From Loxodes magnus (lineage: Eukaryota; Ciliophora; Karyorelictea; Loxodida; Loxodidae), in NCBI GenBank assembly GCA_946699065.1, contig CAMPDV010000042.1:992001-1056000 (forward strand): a stretch of 64,000 nt of DNA. Reading direction: 5' to 3'. The translations under genes were made by a program, and so were the position numbers. The notes below the pieces were generated by a model. The model made no database searches, was not told the origin of the DNA, and worked only from the letters and a program-made list of their open reading frames with translations. Of the stretch, positions 1-11,982 are shown in pieces (the first letter of the stretch is position 1; each line of letters begins with the position of its first letter).

Positions 1-732
1 GCTTACGCTACTGCTGGATGCAGATTATTAAATCAAGCAATTCAAATGAATAAGATGGGAGACTATTTTCCTGTATGGGGAACTTGCCTTGGTTTTTAGA
101 TGATTCTAATGTGCTTAAGTGACTAGCCTTAGACAGTTCTTGGGCACTTTTTAGACACACATGAAAATCATGCTTAGATTTTCACGAATGCATCACTTAA
201 CTCTAGTTTCTTTGGAGAGCAAGGCTCTGAAACATAAAGAATATTTTAGAGTATGAGAGTTATGCACTATAATCACTAGCATGGAATTACTGTTACCAGG
301 TTCGAAAGTGATTTAAATTTATCCAGCTTTTTTGATAATATAGCAGTTGGTAAAGACGATTTTGGAGAATATTTTGTTTCAGCTATTGAAGGAAAATAAT
401 ATCCTATTTTTGGAGTTCAATTTCATCCTGAGAAAGGCCCATATGAATGGAATATCAACAAAAATTTCCCTTATATATATGAAGCTATTTAGTCTACATG
501 GCATTTATCAAACTATTTTGTCAATCATACAAGAATGAGTACCCATTTGTTTGACGATGAGTATAACTTGTATCATCAACTTATCTTTAGAAATCCAATG
601 ATAGATGGAATCTATTCGAAATAGAAAACTCATGGCATTGAAGTTGGATATGAACAAGTTTACTTATTCCCAATACCTATTGATGGTCCATAGCAGTTAC
701 TTTCTATTAGAAACAAAATAGTTGCAAAATGA
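1..732 (+). CDS. gamma-glutamyl hydrolase, 3' part
   Basis: Cleaves gamma-linked glutamates from folylpolyglutamates; members are lysosomal or secreted class-I glutamine-amidotransferase-like Cys hydrolases. With TAA/TAG as Gln the first base of the window starts a continuous frame of 243 residues. It contains DYFPVWGTCLGF with the nucleophile Cys (about residue 33) and FGVQFHPEKGPYEW with the catalytic His and Glu (about residue 140), then the WHLSNYFVN helix typical of the C-terminus. Order and spacing match the C-terminal three quarters of the family; the N-terminus lies outside the window. It ends at TGA 730-732. All Trp codons in this part are TGG. In-frame TAA/TAG codons occur throughout, which already fixes a ciliate-type code. 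Convergent with the next gene, 1.75 kb away. Confidence 0.9.
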
Positions 733-2483
733 GAAATAGATAATTATATCTTACATAATTAAAACATGTTCTCCTTTTATCTTAACTACCTTCTTTACTA
801 ATCTCCATCATTAGATTTATCTATCCATTTCAATAAACTTGAATAGCAAACTCTGTAAATTTCAGAATTAATAGAGAAAAATAATGGTTTAGAGTTATTA
901 TATTAAGCAGGGTATCTATTGTCTATATTGCTATCTCATTTGATAACTCTAAAGACACATAGATAACCAAATTTCTATCTCTCTAATGGTATTTACTGAT
1001 TGTATATGTTGAGTATTTTTTAAAGTAAAGCAGTTTATTTGAATTTTACGCTTATTTAGATTTTTGGCTTAATGAAATTTTAGTTTATCTACCCCTTTTC
1101 ATTAAAGCTTTCTTCTAACAAATCAAATATTCAATTTGCTTAATTTTGTCTTTCATAGTCTATTAGCAAAAATTAACTTTTTAAATAATTTACTTTGATT
1201 AAGCAAGATATGTGACTACAAAAACTTTGATTAATTAAAAATTATTTGACAATAATTAGGAAATAAAAGATTGGGAAATAAGAAGGAATAATATCAATGA
1301 GAGGTCTAAAAAGCAAATTTTGCTTGAATAATTGAAAAAATTAAATTTTTTCTTTTGATATTAAAAAGAAGAAAATGGACATCTTAGTAGTAAATACCTG
1401 GAGATTAAATCCCTTGAAGAAAATAAAATTAAAGATTCTAAAATTTAATTTTGAATGAATAGTAGATTTAAAAAGCAAAAATAAATAGCTAAATAAGCAA
1501 AATTATTTAGTTAGAGCAAATAAAGTAATCATAGTAAAATAGTTATGTAGGTATACCTTACTTTATTATGATATATTTCTAGAGATATCAGTATTATCTA
1601 GCTTTACCCATTTTTCGTTTTCAAAAAGAAAGGATTATCGTTTTAATCTCTATAAAATATAAATTTAATTTAAGGATTAACCTTAAGATAGCAAAATATA
1701 CTTGATTTATTATGATTTCTTACAATTTATATTAAATGAGCAATAAATAGGTAAGCAGCTATTATAATCTTAGTGCTTGTAGCTTGATAAAAATATCTTA
1801 ATAAGCATTATTCTTGATTATTGGAGGTTTGCTAGTAGTATTGCTTTTCTTACTATATTAAGTTAAACTAAGAATAAGATATTTCAGCATTAATTAGCTT
1901 TGATAGTTGTGATTTTGCATTAGCCAGCTAATATTGCCCTATTAATTACTTGATTGGTAAAGTCTTTAAGATTCTTATCAGATTCGTTTCTATCTTTATA
2001 TAAGTATTTTTCCCATCTTTACTTTTTTAGATCCATTAGGTTAATTCCCTTAAAATCTTCTAAGAAATGAGTAAAATTCTATTATCTTATAATTTGACTC
2101 TAATACTAGAATTTTATTAATAGTTTGCTAGATAGTTAAAAAGGGAATAACAAAATGAAAGATTTAGCAAGTATATTAAAATAAAGAATAGAACTATTAG
2201 GTGATCAGTCATTTTATGGAAAATAAATAAGCTACATTTGTAACTTTTCTCAACTAAATAGTTCCAGAGTTGTATTGCTCTTCCACTTCTATCAGATACT
2301 TTATATGGAATAAAATTAGACTAATATAGATAAACAGTGAATATATGAAATGTTTATGTGTCTTTTTCTTCGTTATATAGACTTTTGATAAATTAATATC
2401 AAGACGGTTATTTTATTCATTGATAAGTTAAAATTATTAGAAGCATAAAAAGAAGTATTAATAATTATTAAAAAACAATCATA
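733..2483. other. AT-rich intergenic region
   Basis: Lies between two convergent genes. It is very AT-rich with many homopolymer runs. A stretch near 1260-1560 reads as Lys/Asn-rich peptide in one frame, but nothing in it is coherent enough to call a gene. Confidence 0.5.
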
Positions 2484-4870
2484 TCATCTTGCACTAATTT
2501 TATTTCTTTTTCTATAGCTATATTTCTAAACGCGTAAATTTTGAATTCGGTCATTGTATTCTTCTTTGCTTAAAAAGGAATTTTAAACCATATTTTTAGG
2601 AATTTTTTGCTCAGAGCTTCCTAGTATTTAAGTGTATTTAGGTCTCTCTTAAACTTCATCTTATGGAATAATATTACTATTCAATATTTTCTCAATTTGA
2701 TTTTTTTACCTTTCCTGCTTCATTTCTTTTTCCTGTTCTTTCTCTTGCTTCAGTTTACGATCTTTCATTATCATTGAGTTCATTTTTTTAATTTCTTCTT
2801 TGGCAACTTAAGGTTTATTTTTGTATTATAGAGAAATATCAATTTCTTAAAGACGAACTTGCATATCAAGCAGTAAATCATCTATGTTATTTTTGTCTAT
2901 TTATCCTATTGGAGTTCTAATGTATCTTTGATCAATTACCTCCTATTTTTTCGCTCCTTGAGACTTATTAACTTAAAAATTCTTTTCTACTTTTTTTTCA
3001 TTTATAAGACCACGTTTAGGACTATTCCTTCCTGGAGAATTTGAGTGAGAGATGGTTTAATTACTTGCTAATTGAGAAATTTAATAAGAAAATTTACCAT
3101 CAGTCGACCAGCCTTCCAAAGGACTAAGACCTTTTCTCTTATAGTCTCTATCCCTAGGAAATTTTTTCTTTGATCTATTTCTCTCTTCCTCTACATTATA
3201 GCCTTTAATATAATTTTATTTAGAAAGTTCCTATTTCGGAGATTTAGATTCTTAAATTTAATTTTGACTATATAATTGAGTATGCTATTTCATAGGATCA
3301 TTAATTTACTAATTTCTCAGATGTAAAGTTCTAATTATATCGTATATCTTGTAGCAACCTTCGCATACTTTTACATTCTCATATAGGAAGTTAGGATGCT
3401 TTGAAGCTTCTTCCATCTCTTTTACTATTTAAGCTTCTTTATCCATTGCTCAAATACTTGAATTGTTGTTCTCAAAGTAACTCCTTCCTATAATAATATA
3501 CTTATAAGGTAATAAAAATTCTGGAATTGGCTTTCGAACTTAGTTTCTTAGGTTTACGAAGTAGTCTAGAGCCATGGATAGTCTACATTAAAGTTCGCCT
3601 TTAATGTCGTTTGCCTATCGTGCTGATATTATCTTAAACATAACATTATCAATTTCTTCTGTTCGTAACTATAAATCCTCATTATCTCTGAGAATATACT
3701 TACAAAACTTTCCAGCACATGCTTTACCTATTCTTTACTTCATGCTAACAGGTCTAATTCTATAAGTTGAGCCTTCTTTCATGATTTCAGTCTACCTCTC
3801 AAATAGAGTTTTCTATTTAGTATCTTGATCGCCTAGATTTGACGCGAATTGCCGATTTGTAGCAGTTGTAAATGGTCTTCCTCTACTAGAGGCTCTGTGT
3901 AGCTCTGAAAAACTTTTAGTTGATTTAGGAAAGACAGTAGAATGTGGAGTGACAATATCTTCTCTGTTAAGAATTTTTATAGAAGGATCTTGCTTAACCA
4001 AATTTTACGTGCTTTATTAACTACCAATATCTTCCTTCTATTTAATCCCTTAAACACTTGCATTACGTAATATACTTAATTAGCTTCTCTTCTGTGATTA
4101 TGAGCTATAAAGAGAAGCTTTCTATGTAGCTGGTCTTTCTAAATTTGTGTAAGTAATAGCACTTCTAGGAGATTTAAAAGCGGCAGTCATTGGGCGAATA
4201 TCTCTAAAATTTTTACCTTGCATAACATAAATATCTTTAGCTCCTGAAAGTCACAAATCATCACTATGATCTTAAATGTAGAAAATAGTGATTTCAAGGA
4301 TTCTATTTGAATAACTTACTTGTCTTTCGTATATCTCTCAATAAAGTTAATAATATGCAATGAAGAATTTAGCATTTAATTTGTTAACTAGCTAGGTGCA
4401 ATTGGTGCTATGACACTTTCTTCTTATTCTTTGTAAGTTTTATAAAACTTAGGTAGATATCTTCCCTCTACTAGCTTGACATTTGCATATAATTTAATAT
4501 CGGAATTTTTCGCCTTTTGTGGTATTATAGCTTGAAGTGCAGGAGCACCAAACTGACCTTTAGAACATTGTTCTAAAAAGCGTTAGTAATCTAGAGGTTA
4601 TGCTAAGGATTGGGTAATGACATTACAGAACTCCTATTTTTCATCCTCTACAGGATTGATTTCTTCAAAGCGTTACTTAATTTTTTTAATTTTGTTGTTT
4701 TTCTTATTTTTCTTCATTATGAACCCCTTTTTATCCGTGAACAATCACTTATCCACTACACTTGTATAAGGATTAGTAAAAATTGTATCAATCAACCTTG
4801 CTCGAATTCTAAAAAGATCTTGTTTTTTTCATAGGTTTTCCAAGAACCAAAGGCAATTTCTTTCTTCCAT
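2484..4870 (-). CDS. unrecognised 789-aa protein, one 17-nt intron
   Basis: Function not recognised. Start is ATG at 4870, stop TGA at 2486-2484. Removing the 17-nt intron 4319-4303 leaves 2,370 nt, exactly 790 codons. Exon 1 reads into APIAPSQLTNQMLNSS and IINFIERYTKDK; exon 2 continues with FYIQDHSDDLW, then LSGAKDIYVMQGKNFRDIRP. In-frame TGA codons read naturally as Trp (NLWKKQD, VVDKWLF, DDLWLSG, SSIWAMDKE). The C-terminal third (from about residue 520) is Lys/Gln/Ser-rich with a charged heptad-like stretch (QVAKEEIKKMNSMIMKD) suggesting coiled coil. There is no signal peptide or obvious membrane segment, so it is probably cytoplasmic. A cytoskeletal or ciliary role is possible but unsupported. 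Head-to-head with the next gene. Confidence 0.7.
4303..4319 (-). other. 17-nt spliceosomal intron
   Basis: Reads GTAAGTTATTCAAATAG on the minus strand: GTAAG at the 5' end, TAG at the 3' end, 17 nt. The flanking exons are in different frames and become one frame only when this stretch is removed; the whole gene then has an exact codon count. Confidence 0.8.
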
Positions 4871-6646
4871 TTAAAAGAGAAGGTTTCAAATAATAAATTG
4901 AATTTACTTGTTTACTTTTATTCATTAACCTTCAGAAATTAACCTCTTATATAGCTATTTCAAGTATAAATATCTAAAGTACCTCCTATAAAATCTAGAA
5001 TGCTTACTCTTTAGTGTATGTTTAACCATAATGCTAAATGATTAGTCATATAATCTCCAGAATTTGGCTATATTTTAAATTCTAAATTTATAAAATAGAA
5101 CTATTATTGAATAATTAGCTTGTAGCTGCTTAAATTAGATGCTTTATAGCCTTTTTCTTTTTTATATCTTAATTATAATCACATAGCTTTAGAAGTACTA
5201 TATGCAATGAATCTTATATTGGTTATTATTAAAGGGGATTGGTATTTATTAGCTCGTTTATTGAAAGAACTTTTGAAGAATTAGATATTAAACGAAGACA
5301 AAAAATCAAGCAATAATTTAAGGTTTGTCTAACTAACTATACTTAAATTCAAGGCTTCTAATTGAAACTTAGCTTTAAGAATAAATAAATTTCTCTTATT
5401 TTTACTAAAAATGTTTGGTTTACATTCTTAATTACTTATCGCTCTTTTCAGTTAGTATTTATAATTAATTAATTACTTGATACTATAATCATATTTAGAT
5501 AATCAGTCTATTATTAAAGATCTTTTAGATAAATATTTATCTTTAAAATTAACTAAAGTTAGTTAGATTCTATCATATGATACTACTTCTTTTAAATAAC
5601 ATTTTCTAACTATACAACTTAATTCTAATTAATCAGACTATTTATTTATAAATCTAGCTTTACAGTTCATGTTACTTGCCTTTATTGCTAGCAATTTTAA
5701 TTAAGTTTGATTTATCAGGTATTCTATTGAACAAAGTTCATAACTTTGATTGTAAAGCAAGAAGATGGATTTTATATTATAAGCATATGAGATTTTTTCA
5801 GCAGAACTATGTAAAAAGATCGTAACTTATTCTAGAAACTACATCACTATCATAAACTTTTCTTTTCATTTTTCAAAATTTGGCTATGAATTAGGAATTT
5901 TATGCTCAAATTCATTTTCAATATCAAACAGATCTAACTCTAACATTATTAAAGTTAATATTTAACTTGAGAAAAAGGAGTCTAATAAGTGTTTTAAAGC
6001 TAGTTTATTTAAAGAATATAGCAATGCTTACAATTAATATTGTAGCTATAATAATCCTGCTATGCTTAGTTTAATTTAATCTCTACTTTTGATAGAAAAG
6101 ATTACTATTTATTTATTTTCTCTCTTAATGTTCATTTACTATGTAGTTCTTAATCAAAGCATTAATGCTAGAAAGATACAGTTCTATAGTTTTGCTAAGA
6201 TAGTATGAATCTTTAATTGAATAATAGACTTAAGTTAATAAGAGACTTAATAACTACTATGATGCAGGTAAAGATGACTACTTATTATTGCTTCATATTT
6301 GATTAGAAACTTCTAGCCTTTTTATTCTGATATGTTATATCATAAAAATCAATCCTCTATATTTTATTCTCCTCTAAGCCTACATAGAAATACCTATTAG
6401 AGTCTTATCTTCTTCAATTACTCTTTCTATTCCTCTATTCTATTCTAGCTAAAATTTTGTTCTAATTCCTTTATATCTTTCTAGTAAAGAAACTTCTAAA
6501 AAGCTAGAAGATGAGGAGAAAAATTAGAAATTAAGATAAGGAAAGTTCGTACAGGAGGCATTACAAAGTAAATAGGATAGTAATATAAAAAAGAGGTTAT
6601 TAAAAAGTTCTCGCCTTCATTATAAATAGATTAAAGTAAAATTATA
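4871..6646. other. divergent intergenic region
   Basis: 1.8 kb between two divergently transcribed genes, so it must hold both promoters. The sequence is AT-rich. Short coherent peptides appear near 5210-5330 and 5700-5830, but no start, stop or family signature was found. No promoter motif was recognised. Confidence 0.4.
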
Positions 6647-7855
6647 ATGGAATACCAACAATAAGCTATTGAGCAAAGTTCATAATCATCTATCAAATAT
6701 CGAAACGAAATTTACAAAACTATCGATCAACCTTTAAGCATTTATATTCTTAGAGGAAAGGAATTTTAGCGATGTGAGGATGAAGTTTATAAAAATCTAA
6801 AAATCTATGTGATATATAACAAAACTTCAGTTATTTGGATGGATATTATTAAATTCTTAATTAGCATTGATTGCGCTAAAAAGAACAGCATTATAAGCTA
6901 CTTTAATGACTTTAACTGATAATTCGAAGAACCTAAGTATTTGAGACATAAGCTGATGCTATTAGGGTAAATTTATTAAATATCTGACTATTTGAATTTT
7001 GAATGGACGGAAATTCTTGATAGATAGCCTCTTAAAATTTTCATTCAATTCCCTTTGTATGATAAAAATTAAGTAGAGGTAATTGATAACTTATCCAGTG
7101 CGAAATCAGAAGACTTCTTAGATAGTAGTTCATCTGATAGTTCTCTTAACATAATAAAAATAGAGAAGCATCATGAAAATGTCTTTCAAATAGTCTAAAT
7201 AACTGAAAAATTTAATGCGCTACATTTTATGAATTTGTTCAGTAACAAAGATCTGAAAAGCTATTTTGTAAAAAGAGAGCTATAATACAATGTTTTTAAT
7301 AACTAAATATCGCTATATTAGATATGAAAATACACTGAATGCATCATTTTAGGCAAAATTATACAATTCGATTTTTAAAAGCATGAATCTTAAAAATATA
7401 TCAAGGTTCTCAAGCCTTATATTAAGCTGATAGTCGATTAATTTCAATTACCAAACTTAAATAATATAGAAAAGGACTGGCCTATTTTATGGAACAGGAT
7501 GTATGGAATATTTTACGAATATGACTTAAACTTACAAATGGAAAGAAAATAAAAATTTTAGAAAAAATTTTTAAATAATGAGCAAGCAATCAATTAGCTT
7601 ACTAATGAAGAACCTTAGCCTTAATAATAAAAGAAAGTATAAAAAGTTGAAGAGATAAACTAAAAAACTCATCTCGAAGAATAGAAAATTTAACAAGAGC
7701 AGGTAGATCGCAGAATGGAGACCTATGTTTAAAAATATGGGCATTAAAACTGCTGCTTCTTAGCCTATTATGAAAGAATCTAAAATACGGTTGAAAAGGA
7801 ACAAGAAATCATCCAGTTATTTAAGAGCCTTCATGATTATTTAAAAAATTTATGA
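6647..7855 (+). CDS. unrecognised 402-aa protein
   Basis: Function not recognised. Starts at ATG 6647 and ends at TGA 7853-7855, 402 codons without intron. Two in-frame TGAs fit Trp (FNDFNWQFEEP and LYQIWKYTEC). The N-terminal 110 residues look globular (IYILRGKEFQRCEDEVYKN, TSVIWMDIIKFLISIDCAKK). A Ser-rich acidic linker (SSAKSEDFLDSSSSDSS) sits near residue 160. A second mixed region precedes a Gln/Glu/Lys-rich, probably coiled-coil C-terminus (about residues 285-402). No signal peptide or membrane segment. Conserved-looking composition across 1.2 kb and exact frame support a real gene; I cannot name the family. Confidence 0.7.
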
Positions 7856-8860
7856 ATAATTGGAGAAACATTCTATACACTGAAATTTTCTTTTTTTATT
7901 TCTTTATATCTAGTATTTTTATATTAAGTTCCTTTATAGCATTAACTAAAACTTAGATTTCAATTCATATTTTTATTTAGCTCTAAATTTTTATGTTAGA
8001 AGGAATTAATTTCCAGCTATGTAAAATTATTCAAGATCAACAGAGGCAAATTTGTGATGAAAAGAGTTTTAGTCTTAGAAGAGCCTTTTTTAATTTTTTC
8101 CTTAGTAACCTCCAAAAGTTTTAGATGATTTCATAGAAGTAAAGTAGTTAAATGGACTTTAAGAATGCTCTCTACATGATATTAAAAACGAAGAGCTTAA
8201 AATAGCAATGCTAGATAGCAAGTTTTAGTATATATAAACTACATATAGCAAGGAAATTACAACTGAGGAAAATAGGATATAATCTAAATGCTACTACTAT
8301 AAATTGTAGCATTGGTATTTATTATAAATTAAAATGAATTGATTTTTAATAAATATAAATAAGGTACTTAATTTTAATAGTCGTGCTATAATTTGATTCT
8401 AGCATTAAAAGTTCAAACTTGAAGGAGAAAAACCAGGATAATAAGATAAATAAGGAAACATATGAAAGCATTTTTAAAATAGGGTAGCATCTTAAATATT
8501 TTTTCAAGAGAGTAACATAGATGGAGGCTATAAAATAATCCTCCGCTTATTTCAGCATACTGCAAGGGAAAAACTATTTTTACTAAATAATGATAACTTT
8601 TTAATTTTGATCAGAATTAAGAGATAGATAAAGAAAGGAAAATTATATTATAGTTAATTAATCTAGTTAAAAACGATAAGAGTTAGCTAAATGCTAAATA
8701 GCTAGTATAAAGATTCTTATACTTTAAAATAGATAAAACATATTGAAACTGCCTTTACCAGTAAAATTTCATTTAAATTAAAAGAAAAGAAAGGATGATT
8801 ATATAATGGTTTACTGATTTTTATTATTATATAATCAATAAATTCATCAAATCCTATAAA
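7856..8860. other. intergenic region with duplication edge and hairpins
   Basis: Separates the 402-aa gene from D1. The duplication begins at 8191. Within the duplicated part there is an 8-bp inverted repeat (AATGCTAC at 8287-8294, GTAGCATT at 8306-8313) and a 5-bp stem GGAGG/CCTCC near 8522-8543; both are kept in copy B. No gene recognised; this is probably D1 upstream sequence. Confidence 0.5.
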
Positions 8861-10066
8861 ATGATAAATATGCTTTTACTTATACTCTAATTATGAATGG
8901 TCAGTTCTTAGTAAATAACATGCCCTACTGTGACTTGTTAGTAAGGAAGTTTGTATAACGATTAAGTTGAAGTTTGCGCTTCTAGGTTATACACTGAAAA
9001 TAGTTTGAAGTTGTATAGATGTCCTAAAGGAAAAAGCTGTGATTTATCAAATGTATTAGGTCTTTCTTGGGATTTATTCGAATTACTTGTTTTTAAACCT
9101 GATTGAAACAACTAGCTTCAAGATAATTCAACATGTGTTACAGAATCTGAACATAGCCTTTATGTATAAGATTCAGAAACAATCGTAGAAGATCTAATAT
9201 GACTAATAATATCCTAAATAGATACAAAAGCACTGAAACTATGCGCTTAACCCCAGATAGATTTTTGCACTAGTAATGGTCCATGGATAAGTTAAAAAGT
9301 AGCAAACGAGTGTATTACTTGGCTTGACTGTAAATTTGTTTAAAGAAACATTACAAAGAAAGAAAATTAAGGGACTAGCAATAACAATAATTAACAAGAC
9401 CAGCAAAAAAATCCAAACGATAATCCATCCAACAATCCAGATTGGGATTGGAATAAATGGAAGGGAGATAACGGTTAAAATTGGGGTTAATTTTAAGATA
9501 GTTCAAGAAGTAGACCATGGGGAAATTAAAATTAAGATTGAAGCTAATAGGGTCATAAATGCAACCATCATAATAATAATGGAGATTAATCGAGAAATTC
9601 AGGTGGAAACAGAAGAGCTCAACAAAGTAATTAACAAAATTAGAATTTAGAAGATAAGATATAAAACTAAGTCGAAGATTCTCTCAAGGGAATAAAAAGT
9701 TGGTTTGATACAAATGTTAAATAATCAAAATTGAACTTTGATAAGTTTAAAGAATGGTATCAGAACTTATTTAACAACAATGAAGATTCTAATTAAAAAG
9801 ATTAAACTGATGATTAAAGTTACTATGGATAATGCTAATGTGGACTTAGTGGAAAGAAAAGATGTTCTCTTGCGATAGGTGACTCTTATATGTGCAATTT
9901 TATGAATGATGTCTGCTCAGTGTTTAATGGAAAAGAGATTAACAAGGATGATGCCATTTTCCATATGTACGCAGGATTTTTCTATCATTAGATTGTTGGA
10001 GCCTAGGACTGTATTTTCGATTCTTTAGCATTCTACGATAACTTGAAAAAAATTATTAAGAGCTGA
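8861..10066 (+). CDS. D1: secreted Cys-rich, Asn/Trp/Gln-rich protein (copy A, intact)
   Basis: Family not recognised. ATG 8861 to TGA 10064-10066, 401 codons, no intron. The N-terminus MINMLLLILQLWMVSSQQ is a plausible signal peptide. A Cys-bearing domain follows (TCPTVTCQQG, LYRCPKGKSCDL, about residues 20-160), with Cys also in LKLCAQPQIDFCTSNG and ECITWLDCKF. Next comes a low-complexity linker rich in Asn, Gln, Asp and Trp (NNPDWDWNKWKGDNG, about 185-260). The C-terminal domain has Cys in GQCQCGLSGKKRCSL and YMCNFMNDVCSVF and a final hydrophobic helix. In-frame TGA as Trp occurs at KPDWNNQ, EDLIWLII and NQDWSQQ and is shared with copy B. A/B differences are mainly synonymous, indicating constraint. 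Likely exported or at the cell surface. Confidence 0.7.
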
Positions 10067-10645
10067 AAACAATACTTTTTATTTAGGAATTAAAAATAGT
10101 GCTTTATATTAAATTTTATCATGCTATAAACACTTAAAAATCATAATTACATACTATATTAATTTACCTCCTCACTAATAAATCTTAAAAGTGCTTGATG
10201 TAAAATAAAAATAAACTTCTATAGTCAATTAATAAGTATTCTACTTGCTATAACTCTATAACGAAACCATACAAACTTAATTAACTTGACTATAGCAAAT
10301 TTAAACACTATAGATAAAGTTATTTAGTAAGGAGTTTTAATAAATGACTATAATAAGGTTTAGTTAAAATTATAGATCTAGTAAGTTATTACTGCTGCTT
10401 TTAGATTTTTTACATAATTATTACTTTTTAAAGATAAATAATCAAATAACTTACTCAATTACTTTAAGTTATGAGAGTTAGAGTTTTACATATGAAAATA
10501 AAAGATTAAAAGCAAAGCATTTACATTTAAATCTGATATGGTAAATAGCTAATTTAATGCTGTAGGAAAATAATAAAACAGATAAAGCTAATTAGTTATT
10601 TAAAACTCCCTTTAATTATTTTATACTATATTATAATATAACCAA
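10067..10645. other. D1-D2 spacer
   Basis: 579 nt between D1 and D2, both on the plus strand. Contains the long-range inverted repeat described separately. It has no coding signal, and the counterpart in copy B shows several small indels, as expected for non-coding DNA. Confidence 0.6.
10219..10295. repeat. inverted repeat between D1 and D2
   Basis: CTATAGTCAA at 10219-10228 and its perfect complement TTGACTATAG at 10286-10295, loop 57 nt. Present unchanged in copy B (44815-44824 and 44882-44891). Could be an RNA hairpin in the D1 3' region or a protein site; function unknown. Confidence 0.6.
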
Positions 10646-11982
10646 ATGGAACAGGAAATTTAAGAACTGAGCATTCCATCTCAGAAGATTGAAGAAATTA
10701 TTTAGACTGAAGATTGTAGCAATTAATAAGAGCAATAGGATTTGATCAATATTCCTTATTTATAGGCGCAAGAGAGTGTTTTAATAGTTTAGTTCGAGGA
10801 AACTTTACCTTAATAAGAAAACTTTAATAACTTACCTTAATAAATTGACTTTAGTTCCCAACTTTAAATTGTTGAGCTTAATGCATAAATTTAGCCTGGT
10901 ACAGAAAGAATTTCCATCTTGTAAATAGAAGAAAATATAACAAAATTAATCGAAAGTGAAGATTTTGGTTAAAGTGATGGACCTTATTCGCCTTATAGTT
11001 TTAGCAAATGAAGGAAAGAGTAGTTTGTTCTTTACAACCCTCAGAGCTAATAGTAAATTCTAGATTTTGTAGATTTAGTCGACAACAAACTATTTTACGT
11101 CTTTACTAAAAAGTTAAGCGAGACCTATATAAAGGCATTTGAGGAAAGTAAGATAGACCTTTAATGTCAATACAAATTTGAAAATATTCACGAAGATATT
11201 CAATAAGCTTATAGCTAATTAATGGCTGAAGTTGTTGTCTGAAGCATCGAACTAGAAACTTCCTTGGACTTAATTGCCAGAACTGAATGTTATGAGCTCT
11301 ATTTTCCTCCCCGTGAGCAGTAAGTTAAAATTTATATTTCCTATATAGATAAAAAATATGAAAAAAATTGAAAAAAGAATGGAAAATTAAAAAGAAGGTA
11401 AATTGGAAAGAATCAGCTGTTTCCATCTCAGGATGGATAGTAAACTGGAGTTTTGGGCGTTTGAGAACTCTTATAGATTAATTTAAGCCTGGAGCCTTTA
11501 CAAGCATACTTTACGTAGGTGGCCTGTTACTTTATTTTCTGAGTATAGTATCTTTTCCGTGGAAAATAATAATAGCCCCTCTAAGTCATCTAGGACTTAC
11601 TATATCAAGTTTTTTACTTGAGAAAATAAACAAGGATATACAAAATAAAGTCTCTTTCCAAAAAACCAAATCAGAGCTAGAACTCATATACAAGAATGTC
11701 CATATGATATCTGGATAATTAAAGTTTAAAAACTTGCAAATAATAGATGAAATTCCTCGTACTTTAAGGGATATGAACAGAAAGTTCTGTCTTGAAGAAT
11801 TAATGATCAAACTCTATGAGCAGGAAAACTAAGATCCCAATCTGTATTAGTTCTAATTTTATCAAAATATGCTTATAGTTGAAGAAGTCGAGGATCAAGC
11901 TGAAGATAAAGAATGGATTTTTGTTAATTACAAAAAATACGATATTTAGAAAGTGGATGAAAGCTTCTATGAATTTTAGTGA
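10646..11982 (+). CDS. D2: probable membrane protein (copy A, intact)
   Basis: Family not recognised. ATG 10646, TGA 11980-11982; removing the 29-nt intron 11320-11348 gives exactly 436 codons. The first about 110 residues are acidic and Gln-rich (MEQEIQELSIPSQK, IPQ-type stretches). A folded part follows (ILDFVDLVDNKLFYVFTKK, ARTECYELYFPPREQ), then a basic Trp-rich segment (KIWKKLKKEWK, SISGWIVNWSFGRLR). A strongly hydrophobic block, PGAFTSILYVGGLLLYFLSI followed by VSFPWKIIIAPL and a second hydrophobic stretch (about residues 270-315), suggests a membrane hairpin. The C-terminal 120 residues are mixed and charged. TGA reads as Trp at FSKWRKEQF, VVVWSIELE and QKIWKKL. Most A/B differences are silent, including one CAA/TAA Gln pair. 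Confidence 0.7.
11320..11348 (+). other. 29-nt intron in D2
   Basis: Begins GTAAGTT and ends CTATATAG. The upstream exon is read through PPREQ and the downstream exon through KEWK and VNWKESAV. These frames differ by exactly the offset removed by a 29-nt intron. A/B substitutions are synonymous in the frames chosen on both sides, which supports the junction. Confidence 0.7.

Noticed and set aside
9324-9650. Open frame of 108 codons without TAA/TAG inside D1 (also 37643-37969)
   Set aside because: It is a shifted frame across the Asn/Trp-rich linker; the D1 frame flanks it on both sides and A/B changes are silent only in the D1 frame.
11500-11600. Resemblance of the D2 FPWK-containing hydrophobic segment to sodium/calcium exchangers
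   Set aside because: Only a four-residue match in a hydrophobic context; none of the exchanger alpha-repeat motifs is present.
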